Positions 52,574-61,024 of a stretch of DNA of 64,000 nucleotides are shown here, piece after piece (the first letter of the stretch is position 1; each line of letters starts with the position of its first letter). The notes beneath the pieces are model-generated. The model did no database searches, was not told where the DNA came from, and was given only the letters and a program-made list of their open reading frames with translations. Location: positions 56,942 to 120,941 of the forward strand of contig NZ_AOIB01000014.1 of NCBI RefSeq assembly GCF_000337675.1. Direction: 5' to 3'. The stretch comes from Natronococcus amylolyticus DSM 10524. Lineage in GTDB: Archaea; Halobacteriota; Halobacteria; Halobacteriales; Natrialbaceae. The position numbers and the translations under genes are program-made.

Positions 52574-53737
52574 ATGCTGGATTTCGTCCAACTCGAGGCC
52601 GATCTCGACCAGGAGGAGCGCATGATCCGGGATACGGCCCGGGAGTTCGTCGAGGAACACGTCAAACCCGACATCGGCGACCACTTCGAGGCCGGAACCT
52701 TCCCCGAGGAGCTCATCCCGAAGATGGGAGAGCTCGGCTTCTACGCGCCGAACCTCGAGGGGTACGGCTCGCCGAACGTCTCGGAGACCGCGTACGGACT
52801 GCTGATGCAGGAACTCGAGGCCGGCGACTCGGGGCTGCGCTCGATGGCCTCGGTCCAGGGCGCGCTCGTGATGTATCCGATCCACGCCTACGGCAGCGAG
52901 GCCCAGAAGGAGGAGTGGCTCCCATCGATGGGACGAGGCGAGGCGATCGGCTGTTTCGGCCTCACCGAACCCGAGCACGGCTCGAACCCCTCGGCGATGG
53001 AAACCTACGCCGAGGCCGACGCGGACGGCTACGTCCTCAACGGCTCGAAGACCTGGATCACGAACTCGCCGATCGCCGACGTCGCCGTTGTCTGGGCGCG
53101 GGACCGCTCGAGCGAGGACGACCCCGTTCGCGGATTTCTCGTCGAAACCGATCGGGACGGCGTCTCGACGAACAAGCTCACCGAAAAGCTCTCGCTGCGC
53201 GCGTCGATCACGGGCGAGATCGGGCTCAACGACGTTCGCGTCCCCGAGGAGAACGTCCTGCCCGGCGTCTCGGGGATGAAGGGGCCGCTGTCGTGTCTCA
53301 CGCAGGCCCGGTTCGGGATCGCTTGGGGTGCGGTCGGGGCCGCGCGGGACTGTTTCGAGGAGGCCCGCGCCTATGCTACCGAGCGCGAGCAGTTCGGCGG
53401 GCCGATCGGCCGCTTCCAGCTCCAACAGGAGAAGCTGGCCGAGATGGCAACCCAGATCACGCTCGCTCAGCTGCTGGCCTACCGTCTGGCGGAGCTCAAG
53501 GAGCGCGGCGAGATGCAACCGCAGCACGTCTCGATGGCGAAGCGAAACAACGTCCGAACCGCCCGGGACCAGTCGCGAGTCGCCCGCGAGATGCTCGGCG
53601 GGAACGGGATCACGACCGACTACTCGCCGATGCGCCACATGGCGAACATGGAGACGGTCTACACCTACGAGGGGACCCACGACATCCACACGCTCGTCCT
53701 CGGCGAGGAGCTGACGGGCTTTCAGGCGTTCACATAG
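52574..53737 (+). CDS. Acyl-CoA dehydrogenase (glutaryl-CoA dehydrogenase-like)
   Basis: A 387-aa flavoenzyme of the acyl-CoA dehydrogenase family. Early marks are GCFGLTEPEHGSNPSAM, NGSKTWITNSPIADV and TGEIGLNDVRVP. The late active-site segment TVYTYEGTHDIHTLVLG has the YEGTHDIH form typical of glutaryl-CoA dehydrogenases, whose general base is this Glu. Whether it is truly decarboxylating or acts on another short acyl-CoA cannot be decided. The gene is divergent from the acyl-CoA dehydrogenase at 51230-52369, and the two may serve the same catabolic route. Confidence 0.94.
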   Translation: MLDFVQLEADLDQEERMIRDTAREFVEEHVKPDIGDHFEAGTFPEELIPKMGELGFYAPNLEGYGSPNVSETAYGLLMQELEAGDSGLRSMASVQGALVMYPIHAYGSEAQKEEWLPSMGRGEAIGCFGLTEPEHGSNPSAMETYAEADADGYVLNGSKTWITNSPIADVAVVWARDRSSEDDPVRGFLVETDRDGVSTNKLTEKLSLRASITGEIGLNDVRVPEENVLPGVSGMKGPLSCLTQARFGIAWGAVGAARDCFEEARAYATEREQFGGPIGRFQLQQEKLAEMATQITLAQLLAYRLAELKERGEMQPQHVSMAKRNNVRTARDQSRVAREMLGGNGITTDYSPMRHMANMETVYTYEGTHDIHTLVLGEELTGFQAFT

Positions 53738-53801
53738 CGGTGGTGATCCGCGACGACTGATCCGCCTATTACCGAAAACAGCAGCCGCTCGAGCCGAACC
53801 G

Positions 53802-55769
53802 CTAGATCTCGGAGACGACGTCGTGGCTCTGGGCCAGCTGTTCGGCGTCCTCGTCGAGCAGCGCCACGACGAGGTACGGCGCGTACGACTCGAAGTACTC
53901 GACCAGCGCCGTGATCCGCTCGGCGTCGATCGCCTCGAGGGAGTCGAGCAGCATGAACGGCACCGTCTCGTAGACGTCGTGGACGAGGTAGCCCGCCAGC
54001 GCGAACACCAGTCCCGTCACCTCGCGTTCACTCTCGCTCAGGTGCTCGATCGCGTCCTCGTAGGCCGCGCCCTCCTCGGTACTGCGGACGATCTTCAGAT
54101 CGAACGAGGACCGCGAGACCTTCCGGCGACCCTCGCGGACCTCCCGCGTGGTGCGGTCGATCCAGATCCGATCGAGGTTGCCGTAGCCCAGCGTCTCGAG
54201 CAGGTTCTCCATGTGCTCGTTGAACGCCTCGACGGCGTCCTCCTCGATGCGATCGATGCGGGTTCGAAGGTCGGTCAGCTCCTCGGTCGTCTCCTCGCGG
54301 CGGCTCTCGAGACCCTCGCGCTCGCCGAGTCGGTCCTCGACGTTGGCGATCTCGTCTTCGATCTCGTCGCGCTCGCGCTCCTTGCGCTCGAGTTCGAACT
54401 CGAGCTGGTTGACCTCGCGGTGTTGCTCGAGAATGTCCTCGGAGCCGTCGCTCTCGAGGTCGTCGATCTCGCTTTCGAGGTCGTCGATCTCCTCGGTGAG
54501 CGACTCGCGCTCGTCGGTGAGATCGTCGGTGCGGTCGCGCCGGCGCTCGATCTCGTCGTCGATCGAGTCGAGGCGCCGATCTGCCCGGTCGTACTCCGTT
54601 CGGTTCTCGTTTATCTCGGTGAGCGTCGCCCGCTTCTCGTCGAGTTCGTCGTCGATCGCCGAGCGCTCCTCGAGTCGGTCCTGGTGGACCCCGCGAAGCT
54701 GCTCGAGCGTGCTCTCGATCTGATCGGTAGCGACCGACGAGCCGCAGGTCCAGCAGGTGACCGTCTCGGAGTCGCTGTCGGCCAGCAGCTGGTCGGTAAC
54801 GGCGCCGCCGTCGTGTTCGTGACCGTCGTCGCCGAGGAACTCCCCGGCCTCCTCGAGCAGCCGTTCGTTGAACTGCACGGTCCGCTGGAGCTGCGAGATC
54901 TCCTCGTTGAGATCGTCCTTCTGGGACTGTAGCGAGTCGATTTCGGCCTCCAACCGGCTGACGTCGGCTTCCTCACCCGTCGAGAGCTCCTCGAGCTGTG
55001 CCTCGACCTCCTCGCGTTCGTCCTCGAGGGCCTCGATACTCTCGCGTTCGGTGTCGATCCGGTCGCGGGTGCGCTCGAGGTCGGACCGGGTGCCGCGGAG
55101 TTCGTCCAGTTTCGTCTCGAGCTCGGAGCGTTCCTCGCGGCGGGTTTCGACGTCGACGTTCGTCGCCTCGAGCTGTGCTTCCGCTTCCTCGAGTTCTTCT
55201 CGGAGAGACTCGATCTCGTCACTCACTCGCGTCCGCTTGGCCTCGAGATCGGGAAGCCGATCCTCGAGGTCGTCGAGTTCGTCGAGTTCGTCGTCGATAC
55301 GCTGCTTTCGCTGTTCGAGCTGCTGGATCTCGGCCTTGATCGCGTCGGTGTCGACCGGACGCATGATCAGGTCCCGGAGCTCGTCGCCTCGAGCGACGGC
55401 CCGACGCGCTTCGTTGGACTCGAGCAAGAACGCGAACAGATCCGCAACCTCCGGATCCTCGAGGTAGGGGTCGCCCTCCGTGACGACGGTCCCGTTCTGA
55501 CGGTGGAGCGTTCGGCGGTACGTCTCGTCGCCGAACTCGAGGGTAGCTTCACCTTCCTTCGCGTCGGCCTTGAGACTCGCCCGGTCGCTGCCGAGTGCGG
55601 CCATGATGCCCTGGAGCAGCGACGTTCTGTTGGTCGCGTTTCGGCCCGAGAGGACGGTGATCCCCTGCTGGAACGAGACGGTCGTCTCCTCGATACCGCC
55701 GATGTTGCTTACCGAGAGCGTCGTCTGGTCTGGAGTCTCCCGATTCGATACGTTCTGGCTCGTCTTCAT
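53802..55769 (-). CDS. Archaea-specific SMC-related protein (Sph-like coiled-coil ATPase)
   Basis: A 655-aa SMC/Rad50-type protein. The N-terminal nucleotide site is G42-R-N-A-T-N-R-T-S50, a P-loop where Lys is replaced by Arg. Two long coiled-coil arms (about 140-330 and 350-520, rich in heptads of Glu, Leu and Arg) flank a zinc-hook-like C339-W-T-C342. The C-terminal lobe has SESEREVTGLVFALAGYL (signature) and VPFMLLDSLEAID (Walker B with Ser where Glu is usual). Such proteins are common in Natrialbales and sit beside rdfA. Probably a structural ATPase with the upstream gene's product. The ATG at 55769 was chosen over 55820. Confidence 0.93.
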   Translation of the reverse strand: MKTSQNVSNRETPDQTTLSVSNIGGIEETTVSFQQGITVLSGRNATNRTSLLQGIMAALGSDRASLKADAKEGEATLEFGDETYRRTLHRQNGTVVTEGDPYLEDPEVADLFAFLLESNEARRAVARGDELRDLIMRPVDTDAIKAEIQQLEQRKQRIDDELDELDDLEDRLPDLEAKRTRVSDEIESLREELEEAEAQLEATNVDVETRREERSELETKLDELRGTRSDLERTRDRIDTERESIEALEDEREEVEAQLEELSTGEEADVSRLEAEIDSLQSQKDDLNEEISQLQRTVQFNERLLEEAGEFLGDDGHEHDGGAVTDQLLADSDSETVTCWTCGSSVATDQIESTLEQLRGVHQDRLEERSAIDDELDEKRATLTEINENRTEYDRADRRLDSIDDEIERRRDRTDDLTDERESLTEEIDDLESEIDDLESDGSEDILEQHREVNQLEFELERKERERDEIEDEIANVEDRLGEREGLESRREETTEELTDLRTRIDRIEEDAVEAFNEHMENLLETLGYGNLDRIWIDRTTREVREGRRKVSRSSFDLKIVRSTEEGAAYEDAIEHLSESEREVTGLVFALAGYLVHDVYETVPFMLLDSLEAIDAERITALVEYFESYAPYLVVALLDEDAEQLAQSHDVVSEI

Positions 55770-55841
55770 ACAGCCCGATAACGCGGCCGGGCAAATAGGT
55801 ATTGTCCATTCAGCTTCCACCAGGACCGGATTCAGCTCTCG

Positions 55842-56450
55842 TTAGGCTGAACAGTCGCAGGCTCGCTCCTCGAGGAGTTCGCGCACTGTATACTGCTGCT
55901 GGCACTCCTCGCAGGTCACCGTCACGGAGACGAGCACGTCGAACTTACCGATGTCGACGACGTCGTTGCGTCGCAGTTGGGCGATCGTATCGCCCGTGAC
56001 CGCCTCGGTCCGGTTCTGGAGCGCACCCAGTTTCTCCTCGGCTCGCTCGAGCCGTTCCTCGTCGCTCGGGGTCGCGAGCTCGGCCTCGAGACACTTGGTG
56101 AGGTGGTTGTAGACGGTCTGGTGGGAGACGAAGTTCGATTCGACGTCGTCGACTGGGACGCCGTCGCGCTCGAGTTCGTTGCGCGTCTGGACTCGAGTCC
56201 CGCTCGTCACGTCGTCGGCGCTGAGCAGCCGATAGGTGTTCTCGATCTCCCCTTCCTTGTACGAGACGCCGGCCGTCTCGAAGGCCGCCTCGAGGATCCG
56301 TTGGTTGACGATCCTCGCCAGCTCTCGCGTGCTGTACTGTTCGTCGCCCGTCCCGGTCCAGTACGAGACCAGATCCTCGTCGAGTCCCGAGAGCGAGTAC
56401 GTCTCGGCGACTCGGCCGAGCTTGCAACACGTCGCGTCACGGTCAGCCAT
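55842..56450 (-). CDS. rdfA: Rod-determining factor RdfA-like protein
   Basis: A 202-aa protein that I match to haloarchaeal RdfA, a factor required for rod cells in Haloferax; the match is from memory of the family. The N-terminal half has a conserved helical block, YSLSGLDEDLVSYW then STRELARIVNQRILEAAF. A heptad-like middle segment (about 125-150) and a C-terminal zinc ribbon follow, with CEECQQQY and CDCSA. It is transcribed ahead of the SMC-like gene with a 72-bp gap, so both probably form one operon and act together. The ATG at 56450 was chosen over 56477. Confidence 0.85.
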   Translation of the reverse strand: MADRDATCCKLGRVAETYSLSGLDEDLVSYWTGTGDEQYSTRELARIVNQRILEAAFETAGVSYKEGEIENTYRLLSADDVTSGTRVQTRNELERDGVPVDDVESNFVSHQTVYNHLTKCLEAELATPSDEERLERAEEKLGALQNRTEAVTGDTIAQLRRNDVVDIGKFDVLVSVTVTCEECQQQYTVRELLEERACDCSA

Positions 56451-56858
56451 TAGTACGGCGAACGGCGTACCAAGCAAAAAGGGTTCCGAGACCGCGGTGC
56501 GTTTACACAGGTATGTCCGTAATACGGACTGGAAGGTCAGTAGTAAGTACCAGGTAAGAATGATACTAGCTTTCTCTATCTATCGACACAAGCTCGAACG
56601 ATACAGCGACGAGCTGATCTTCAGTTTCGAAATATTCCATGAAATTTATTCTAATTATTATGCCCAAATTTTCCTAAGTATCGTCTTTAGGTCCCAAAAT
56701 GGCTCCTGGCCGATTCATCACCGAGGTGCCCTATTCAGGCACCTCGTACTCGAATCCGGCTTCGTGTATTTGTCTATTTTCGTAGTACTACTTCTATACA
56801 TATAGAGTATGATTGGTTGCGGCATTTGTGATCGAACTGTCCCTTCCGGTTCCACGAA
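56451..56858. other. AT-rich intergenic region with a hairpin
   Basis: About 400 bp between the rdfA-like gene and the DUF3006 gene. It is conspicuously AT-rich (56560-56700 and 56765-56820) compared with its surroundings. A perfect 9-bp inverted repeat CGAGGTGCC (56722-56730)/GGCACCTCG (56738-56746) with a 7-nt loop lies within. No protein-like frame is seen. It may hold promoters in both directions or be a short foreign insertion. Confidence 0.4.
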
Positions 56859-56867
56859 TTTATATAT
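56859..56867 (+). promoter_or_regulatory. Putative TATA box of the DUF3006 gene
   Basis: TTTATATAT lies 21-29 bp before the ATG at 56889, a strong haloarchaeal TATA-like element at the distance of a leaderless transcript. Confidence 0.6.
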
Positions 56868-56888
56868 CAAACCGAGGCCAACCGGGGT

Positions 56889-57230
56889 ATGACAGATCGA
56901 ACGAAACTGTCGCGACGAACCGTCCTTCGAACTGCGGGCGCACTCGGGATCGCTTCGGTCGCCGGATCGGGCGCGGCCGCTGCGCGATCGGAGTCGGCCT
57001 CGAGCGAGGGCGTCGACCAGTACATCGGCGTCGTCGATCGGATCGTCGACGGCCGACACGTCGTAATCCTGCTCGAGGAGGACAACCAAGTGGTCGACCA
57101 GCTCGTCGTCGACGTCGACGAGTTCGACGAGATCGACGAACGAGACGTTTTGCTCGTCGTTGTCGAGGACAGAGCGCTCCGTCGCTACCAGCACCTGCCG
57201 GAAAAACCCGAGAGCACCGGTCGGCCCTGA
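56889..57230 (+). CDS. Tat-exported DUF3006-like protein
   Basis: A 113-aa protein. The N-terminal Tat motif LSRRTVLRTAGALGIASVAG (about 7-26) leads to a short mature part: IGVVDRIVDGRHVVILLEEDNQVVDQLVVD, matching the DUF3006 small beta-domain. These domains occur in bacterial and archaeal exported proteins of unknown function. The mature protein is only about 80 residues, and no anchor is seen. Confidence 0.83.
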   Translation: MTDRTKLSRRTVLRTAGALGIASVAGSGAAAARSESASSEGVDQYIGVVDRIVDGRHVVILLEEDNQVVDQLVVDVDEFDEIDERDVLLVVVEDRALRRYQHLPEKPESTGRP

Positions 57231-57371
57231 CGCTCTCGGGAGCGGCGGCGGCGATTCACGACGAGTCAGGTCGACGACGCGGCGATTCGCGATCGAAACG
57301 ATGTCGACCAGCGACGACACGGGCAGCGACGACAACAGTTCGCGCTCACGCGTCAGTTGGCCGCCCGAACG

Positions 57372-58055
57372 TCACGACTTCGGGCCACGGTTCGAACGGG
57401 ACTGCTCACCGGAGCGTCCGTGGCCCGTTTCGTCGTCGCCGCCGAAGCCGGCGCTGATGATCCGCGTCAGCGCGGACTCGGTGCTCTCGTCGAGCTCCGT
57501 GATGTCGTCGGGGTCGGCCTCGAGTACGAAGCCCGTGGAGATGTTCGGCGCCGTCGGCAGGAACAACAGTATCTGGTCGTCGTCCGTCTGGTGGCCGGTT
57601 TTGAACGCCGTCATTCGGACCCCGCGCCAGATCTCGAGTTTGACCGGTCCCTGGACGGAGTCGGAGCCGACCGTCACCTCGGTCGTCGTCTTCGAGGCGT
57701 TGTAGACGAGCCGCAACCCCGGCACGCGGTTCGCGGCGCGGTCGAGCCAGGCCTCGAACAGCTCTCCGGCCGTCGTCCGCGCGAGGTGGCCGAGCAGGTA
57801 CATCAACGCGGCGACGATCGAGAGGACGGTAACGACGCGCAACAGTCCTGCAATGGCCTCGCGCGCTCGGTCACCGACGCCGGGGAGGACCGGCTCGAGA
57901 GCGGCGCCGTCGAGCAGCATCGTTGGAACGAACGTCGAGACGAACAGGTAGAGCACGTAGACGAGAAACGCCGTGATCGTGATCGGAACGATGACGATGA
58001 GTCCGCGCCCGAAGTCCCGCTTCCACGTGCTCAGGTCGGTTCGTTCCACACTCAC
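57372..58055 (-). CDS. DUF502 family membrane protein
   Basis: A 227-aa protein with two membrane helices, RGLIVIVPITITAFLVYVLYLFV (about 15-37) and VVTVLSIVAALMYLLGHLAR (about 70-89). A soluble DUF502 domain follows with RVPGLRLVYNASKTTTEV, then LPTAPNISTGFVLEA. The family is widespread and has no assigned function in prokaryotes. The start is one of two GTG codons (58055 or 58049); no ATG is suitable. The acidic-Ser tail is haloarchaeal in style. Confidence 0.82.
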   Translation of the reverse strand: MSVERTDLSTWKRDFGRGLIVIVPITITAFLVYVLYLFVSTFVPTMLLDGAALEPVLPGVGDRAREAIAGLLRVVTVLSIVAALMYLLGHLARTTAGELFEAWLDRAANRVPGLRLVYNASKTTTEVTVGSDSVQGPVKLEIWRGVRMTAFKTGHQTDDDQILLFLPTAPNISTGFVLEADPDDITELDESTESALTRIISAGFGGDDETGHGRSGEQSRSNRGPKS

Positions 58056-58104
58056 GGGTAACCGCCTCGTCCTATGAATAGGTTTAGATCGCGACCGACG
58101 GGGA

Positions 58105-58770
58105 TCAAACCGTCCGCCGGAGTTCCGCGAGCAGGGACGCCGGCAGATCCAGCCCCGCAAGCAGCGTCTCGCGCTGGCTTCGATCACCGTATCCGGCGAC
58201 GAATCCGTTCAGTCGCGCAATGATCGTCGAGTCGACGAACGAGTCGCCGTACAGCGTCTCGAGTTCGTCCCCGACCGTCGGTCTCGAGCAGAGCTCGTAC
58301 TTCTGGTGGGATGGCTCGGCCGAATAGAACGCCGAGAGTCGTTCGATATCGGTCGCCGGCGACCGTCCCGTTCGGTCCGCGATCGCGGCCCGCTCCCGAC
58401 TCGCGGTTTCGTACTGGTTGTCGTCGTGAGCGAGAACGACGCTGCGGTACTGTCGCTTCGGCGCGCTCGAGTGCCAGTCGTGGTTCGCCCAGAACGTCTC
58501 GAGAAGCTCCTCGTAGGACAGCAACTCGGGGTCGTAGGCGACCCGGACGACTTCGGTGTGGTCGCCCAGCGCGAAGTAGGTCGGATCGGGCTCGGTCCCG
58601 CCCGCGTAGCCGACCCAAGTTCGGGCGACGCCCTCGAGCGCGCCGAAGCGGGCGTCGGGTCCCCAGAAACAGCCCATCCCGAACGTCGCCGTCGCGGTGC
58701 CGTTCGGGAGTTCTAGTGGGGCGTCCTCGAGCAGTGCCGGCTCGTCGGCCGTAGACTCCGTCGGTTCCAT
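58105..58770 (-). CDS. msrA: Peptide-methionine (S)-S-oxide reductase
   Basis: A 221-aa MsrA that reduces methionine-S-sulfoxide in oxidised proteins. The catalytic Cys is in GMGCFWGPDARF (near residue 33), followed by VGYAGGTEPDPTYFALGDHTEVV. A further cysteine in YELCSRPT may resolve the disulfide. The C-terminal 50 residues extend beyond the core. It is full length, with an ATG at 58770, and divergent from the polysaccharide deacetylase gene. Confidence 0.95.
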   Translation of the reverse strand: MEPTESTADEPALLEDAPLELPNGTATATFGMGCFWGPDARFGALEGVARTWVGYAGGTEPDPTYFALGDHTEVVRVAYDPELLSYEELLETFWANHDWHSSAPKRQYRSVVLAHDDNQYETASRERAAIADRTGRSPATDIERLSAFYSAEPSHQKYELCSRPTVGDELETLYGDSFVDSTIIARLNGFVAGYGDRSQRETLLAGLDLPASLLAELRRTV

Positions 58771-58885
58771 ACCGGCTCTTCGGGCCGAGCCTGATGGGGC
58801 TGTCGCCGTCCACCGGACGGGGCCGTGCCCATCGGCACGTGCAGCCCCTAGTTCCTTGCTCCCCGTCGGTGGCTCTCCGAACGTT

Positions 58886-59785
58886 ATGGGAACAGTTGAC
58901 GTAGCGATCGGCGTCGACGCGGACTGCGTCGCCGGCTGGCTCGGCTCGTACGGCGGCGAGGACTCCCCCGCTGACCTCTCTCGAGGACTGTCCGCCGGAA
59001 GCGAGGGGATCCCCCGAATGCTCGCGCTGTTCGAGGAGCAAGATATCGAAACCTCCTGGTACGTTCCCGGTCACACGATCGAGACCTTCCGCGACGAGAT
59101 CGAGGCGGTCGCGGCCGACGGCCACGAACTGGGCGTCCACGGCTACTCCCACGAGAATCCGACTGACCTCTCGCGGGAGCAGGAAGACGAGATTCTCGAG
59201 GTCTCGATCGAGCTTATCGAGGACGTCACCGGCTCCGAACCTGTTGGCCACCGGGCCAGCTGGTGGGAGTTCAGCGAGAACACGCCGGAACTCGTCCAGA
59301 AACACGGCTTCGACTACGACAGCAGTCTGATGGAACGGCAGTTCGAACCGGGCTGGATGCGCGAGGGCGACAGCTGGGAGAAGATCGACTACGACGAGAG
59401 CCCGGAGAGCTGGATGGAGCCGTACCAGTACGGCGAGGAGACCGACGTCGTCGAGATCCCGATCAGCTGGTACCGCGACGATATCCCGCCGATGCTATTC
59501 ATTAAGCAGCCGGTCTACCACGCCGGCTACAAGGACCCCGAAATGATGTACGAACAGTACTACAAGCGTCAGTTCGACTACCTCTACAACCGGCGAGGAT
59601 CGGGCGTCTACACGTTCACGATCCACCCCGACCTCCACGGACTCCCGCACATGATCCCGCTGTTCGAGGAGTTCATCCAGTACGTCAAGAGCCACGAGAA
59701 CGCGCAGTTCGTCACCCTCGAGACGGTCGCCGAGCGGTTCAGGGACGATCCGTCGGTGTACGAAAGCGAGAGTAACTACGTGTGA
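58886..59785 (+). CDS. Polysaccharide deacetylase family protein
   Basis: A 299-aa cytoplasmic NodB-fold enzyme. The N-terminal IGVDADCVAGW carries the first metal-site Asp, GHTIETF and LGVHGYSHENP give the metal His residues, and GHRASWWEFSENTPEL and FTIHPDLHGLPHM are later active-site loops. The pattern fits the PuuE/PgdA-like allantoinase-chitooligosaccharide deacetylase branch. No signal peptide is seen. The gene is convergent with the ATP-grasp gene, but together these genes may concern a glycan or peptide modification. Confidence 0.9.
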   Translation: MGTVDVAIGVDADCVAGWLGSYGGEDSPADLSRGLSAGSEGIPRMLALFEEQDIETSWYVPGHTIETFRDEIEAVAADGHELGVHGYSHENPTDLSREQEDEILEVSIELIEDVTGSEPVGHRASWWEFSENTPELVQKHGFDYDSSLMERQFEPGWMREGDSWEKIDYDESPESWMEPYQYGEETDVVEIPISWYRDDIPPMLFIKQPVYHAGYKDPEMMYEQYYKRQFDYLYNRRGSGVYTFTIHPDLHGLPHMIPLFEEFIQYVKSHENAQFVTLETVAERFRDDPSVYESESNYV

Positions 59786-59821
59786 TCGGCCGAATCGGAG
59801 CCGGTCTGCGGACGACGACCG

Positions 59822-61024
59822 TCAGCCGAGTCGTCGGCCGACGGCATCCCCGATCTCGTTGCGAACCTGCCGGACGGTCGGCATCGGATCGTCGCGGTGG
59901 AGGAAGTCGAACGATCGGTCCTCGACGCACGATCTGGCGATCTCGCCGGCCCGCCCCGCGAGCGATGGCCGTTCGACGAACGGCGACTCCTCGCGAGCGA
60001 CGCTGACGAGGTGCTCGAGCTCGCCGTAGAGGTAGTGCGTGCTGACGCCGGTCTCGTAGGTGGGATCGATCAGCTCGCTGCGACCCGTCGCTGCGAGCCA
60101 GTACCAGGCCGGGAAGTCCGCGCCGGCCTTGACCGCACAGGCCAGCGACTGCCACATCCGCGGGTTGATCTCGACGATCGAGAACTCGCCGGTTTCGGCG
60201 TCCTCGATGTACTCGATGCAGGCCAGCCCGTGCCACTCGAGTTCGTCGAGGATCGCCCGACCCGCTTCCTCGAGTTCGGGGATGTGGACCGATTCCCGAT
60301 AGACGCCGCCGCTGCCGGTGTAGGAGTCGCCCCGGAGCTGACGGTGCTGGAAGGTGCCAAGCGCCTCGCCATGTTCGTACATCGCGCCGAAGACGTACTC
60401 GTCGGCGCCCTCGACGTACTCCTGAACGATCGGCTCGTGGCCCATCTTCTCGATCAGCGCGTCCGTATCGGGCGTCTCGCCGGGCGCGATATGTTCGACG
60501 GACTTGGCGATCTTCGAGTCCTCGAGTTCGAACTCCTCGAGATAGGCGTCGGTGAGCAGGTTGTAGCGGGACTTGACGATCCGGTTGTCACTCCAGTCTT
60601 CGACCTCGGAGAGCAGTTGCGTCTCCGGGATCGCCACGCCCGCGTCGGTCGCGATCTCCGCGAGCCGTTTTCGATCGTGGACGTTGCGAAGCATCTCCAT
60701 CGGCGGGACGACGAGGTCGACGTGGCGGTCGAACGCCTCGTACTCCCGCGAGAGGATGTAGGTGTCGTGGGGACGGTGGGGGATGATCGTTCGAACGTCG
60801 GGACGGGCGGCCAGGCCGAGCAGCGCGTCCCGGTAGGCCGGGAGATCGCTCGGCGGCGGTACGAGCGCGGCCTCGTCGCAGTACCGCGAGGCGGTGACAC
60901 TGAGGTTCAGATCGTCGACCGCGGCGATCGTGTACACGCCCTTCGACCCCAACGAGCGGACCGAGGTGTAGCCGTGTGGATACCGGGATGCGGGGATGAC
61001 GACCGCGTCGCGTTCGTCACTCAA
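59822..61024 (-). CDS. ATP-grasp carboxylate-amine ligase
   Basis: A 400-aa ATP-grasp enzyme. The pre-ATP-grasp region is ASRYPHGYTSVRSLG. Glycine- and Lys-containing ATP loops lie near IVKSRYNLL. EPIVQEYVEGADEYVFGAMY and CIEYIEDAETGEFSIVEINPRMW contain the Glu and Asn that bind Mg. The latter is the hallmark of carbamoyl-phosphate-synthase-like ligases. It probably joins a carboxylate to an amine. Its start overlaps the end of the AsnB-like gene by 8 bp, so the two are translated together. The product is unknown. Confidence 0.9.
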   Translation of the reverse strand: MSDERDAVVIPASRYPHGYTSVRSLGSKGVYTIAAVDDLNLSVTASRYCDEAALVPPPSDLPAYRDALLGLAARPDVRTIIPHRPHDTYILSREYEAFDRHVDLVVPPMEMLRNVHDRKRLAEIATDAGVAIPETQLLSEVEDWSDNRIVKSRYNLLTDAYLEEFELEDSKIAKSVEHIAPGETPDTDALIEKMGHEPIVQEYVEGADEYVFGAMYEHGEALGTFQHRQLRGDSYTGSGGVYRESVHIPELEEAGRAILDELEWHGLACIEYIEDAETGEFSIVEINPRMWQSLACAVKAGADFPAWYWLAATGRSELIDPTYETGVSTHYLYGELEHLVSVAREESPFVERPSLAGRAGEIARSCVEDRSFDFLHRDDPMPTVRQVRNEIGDAVGRRLG

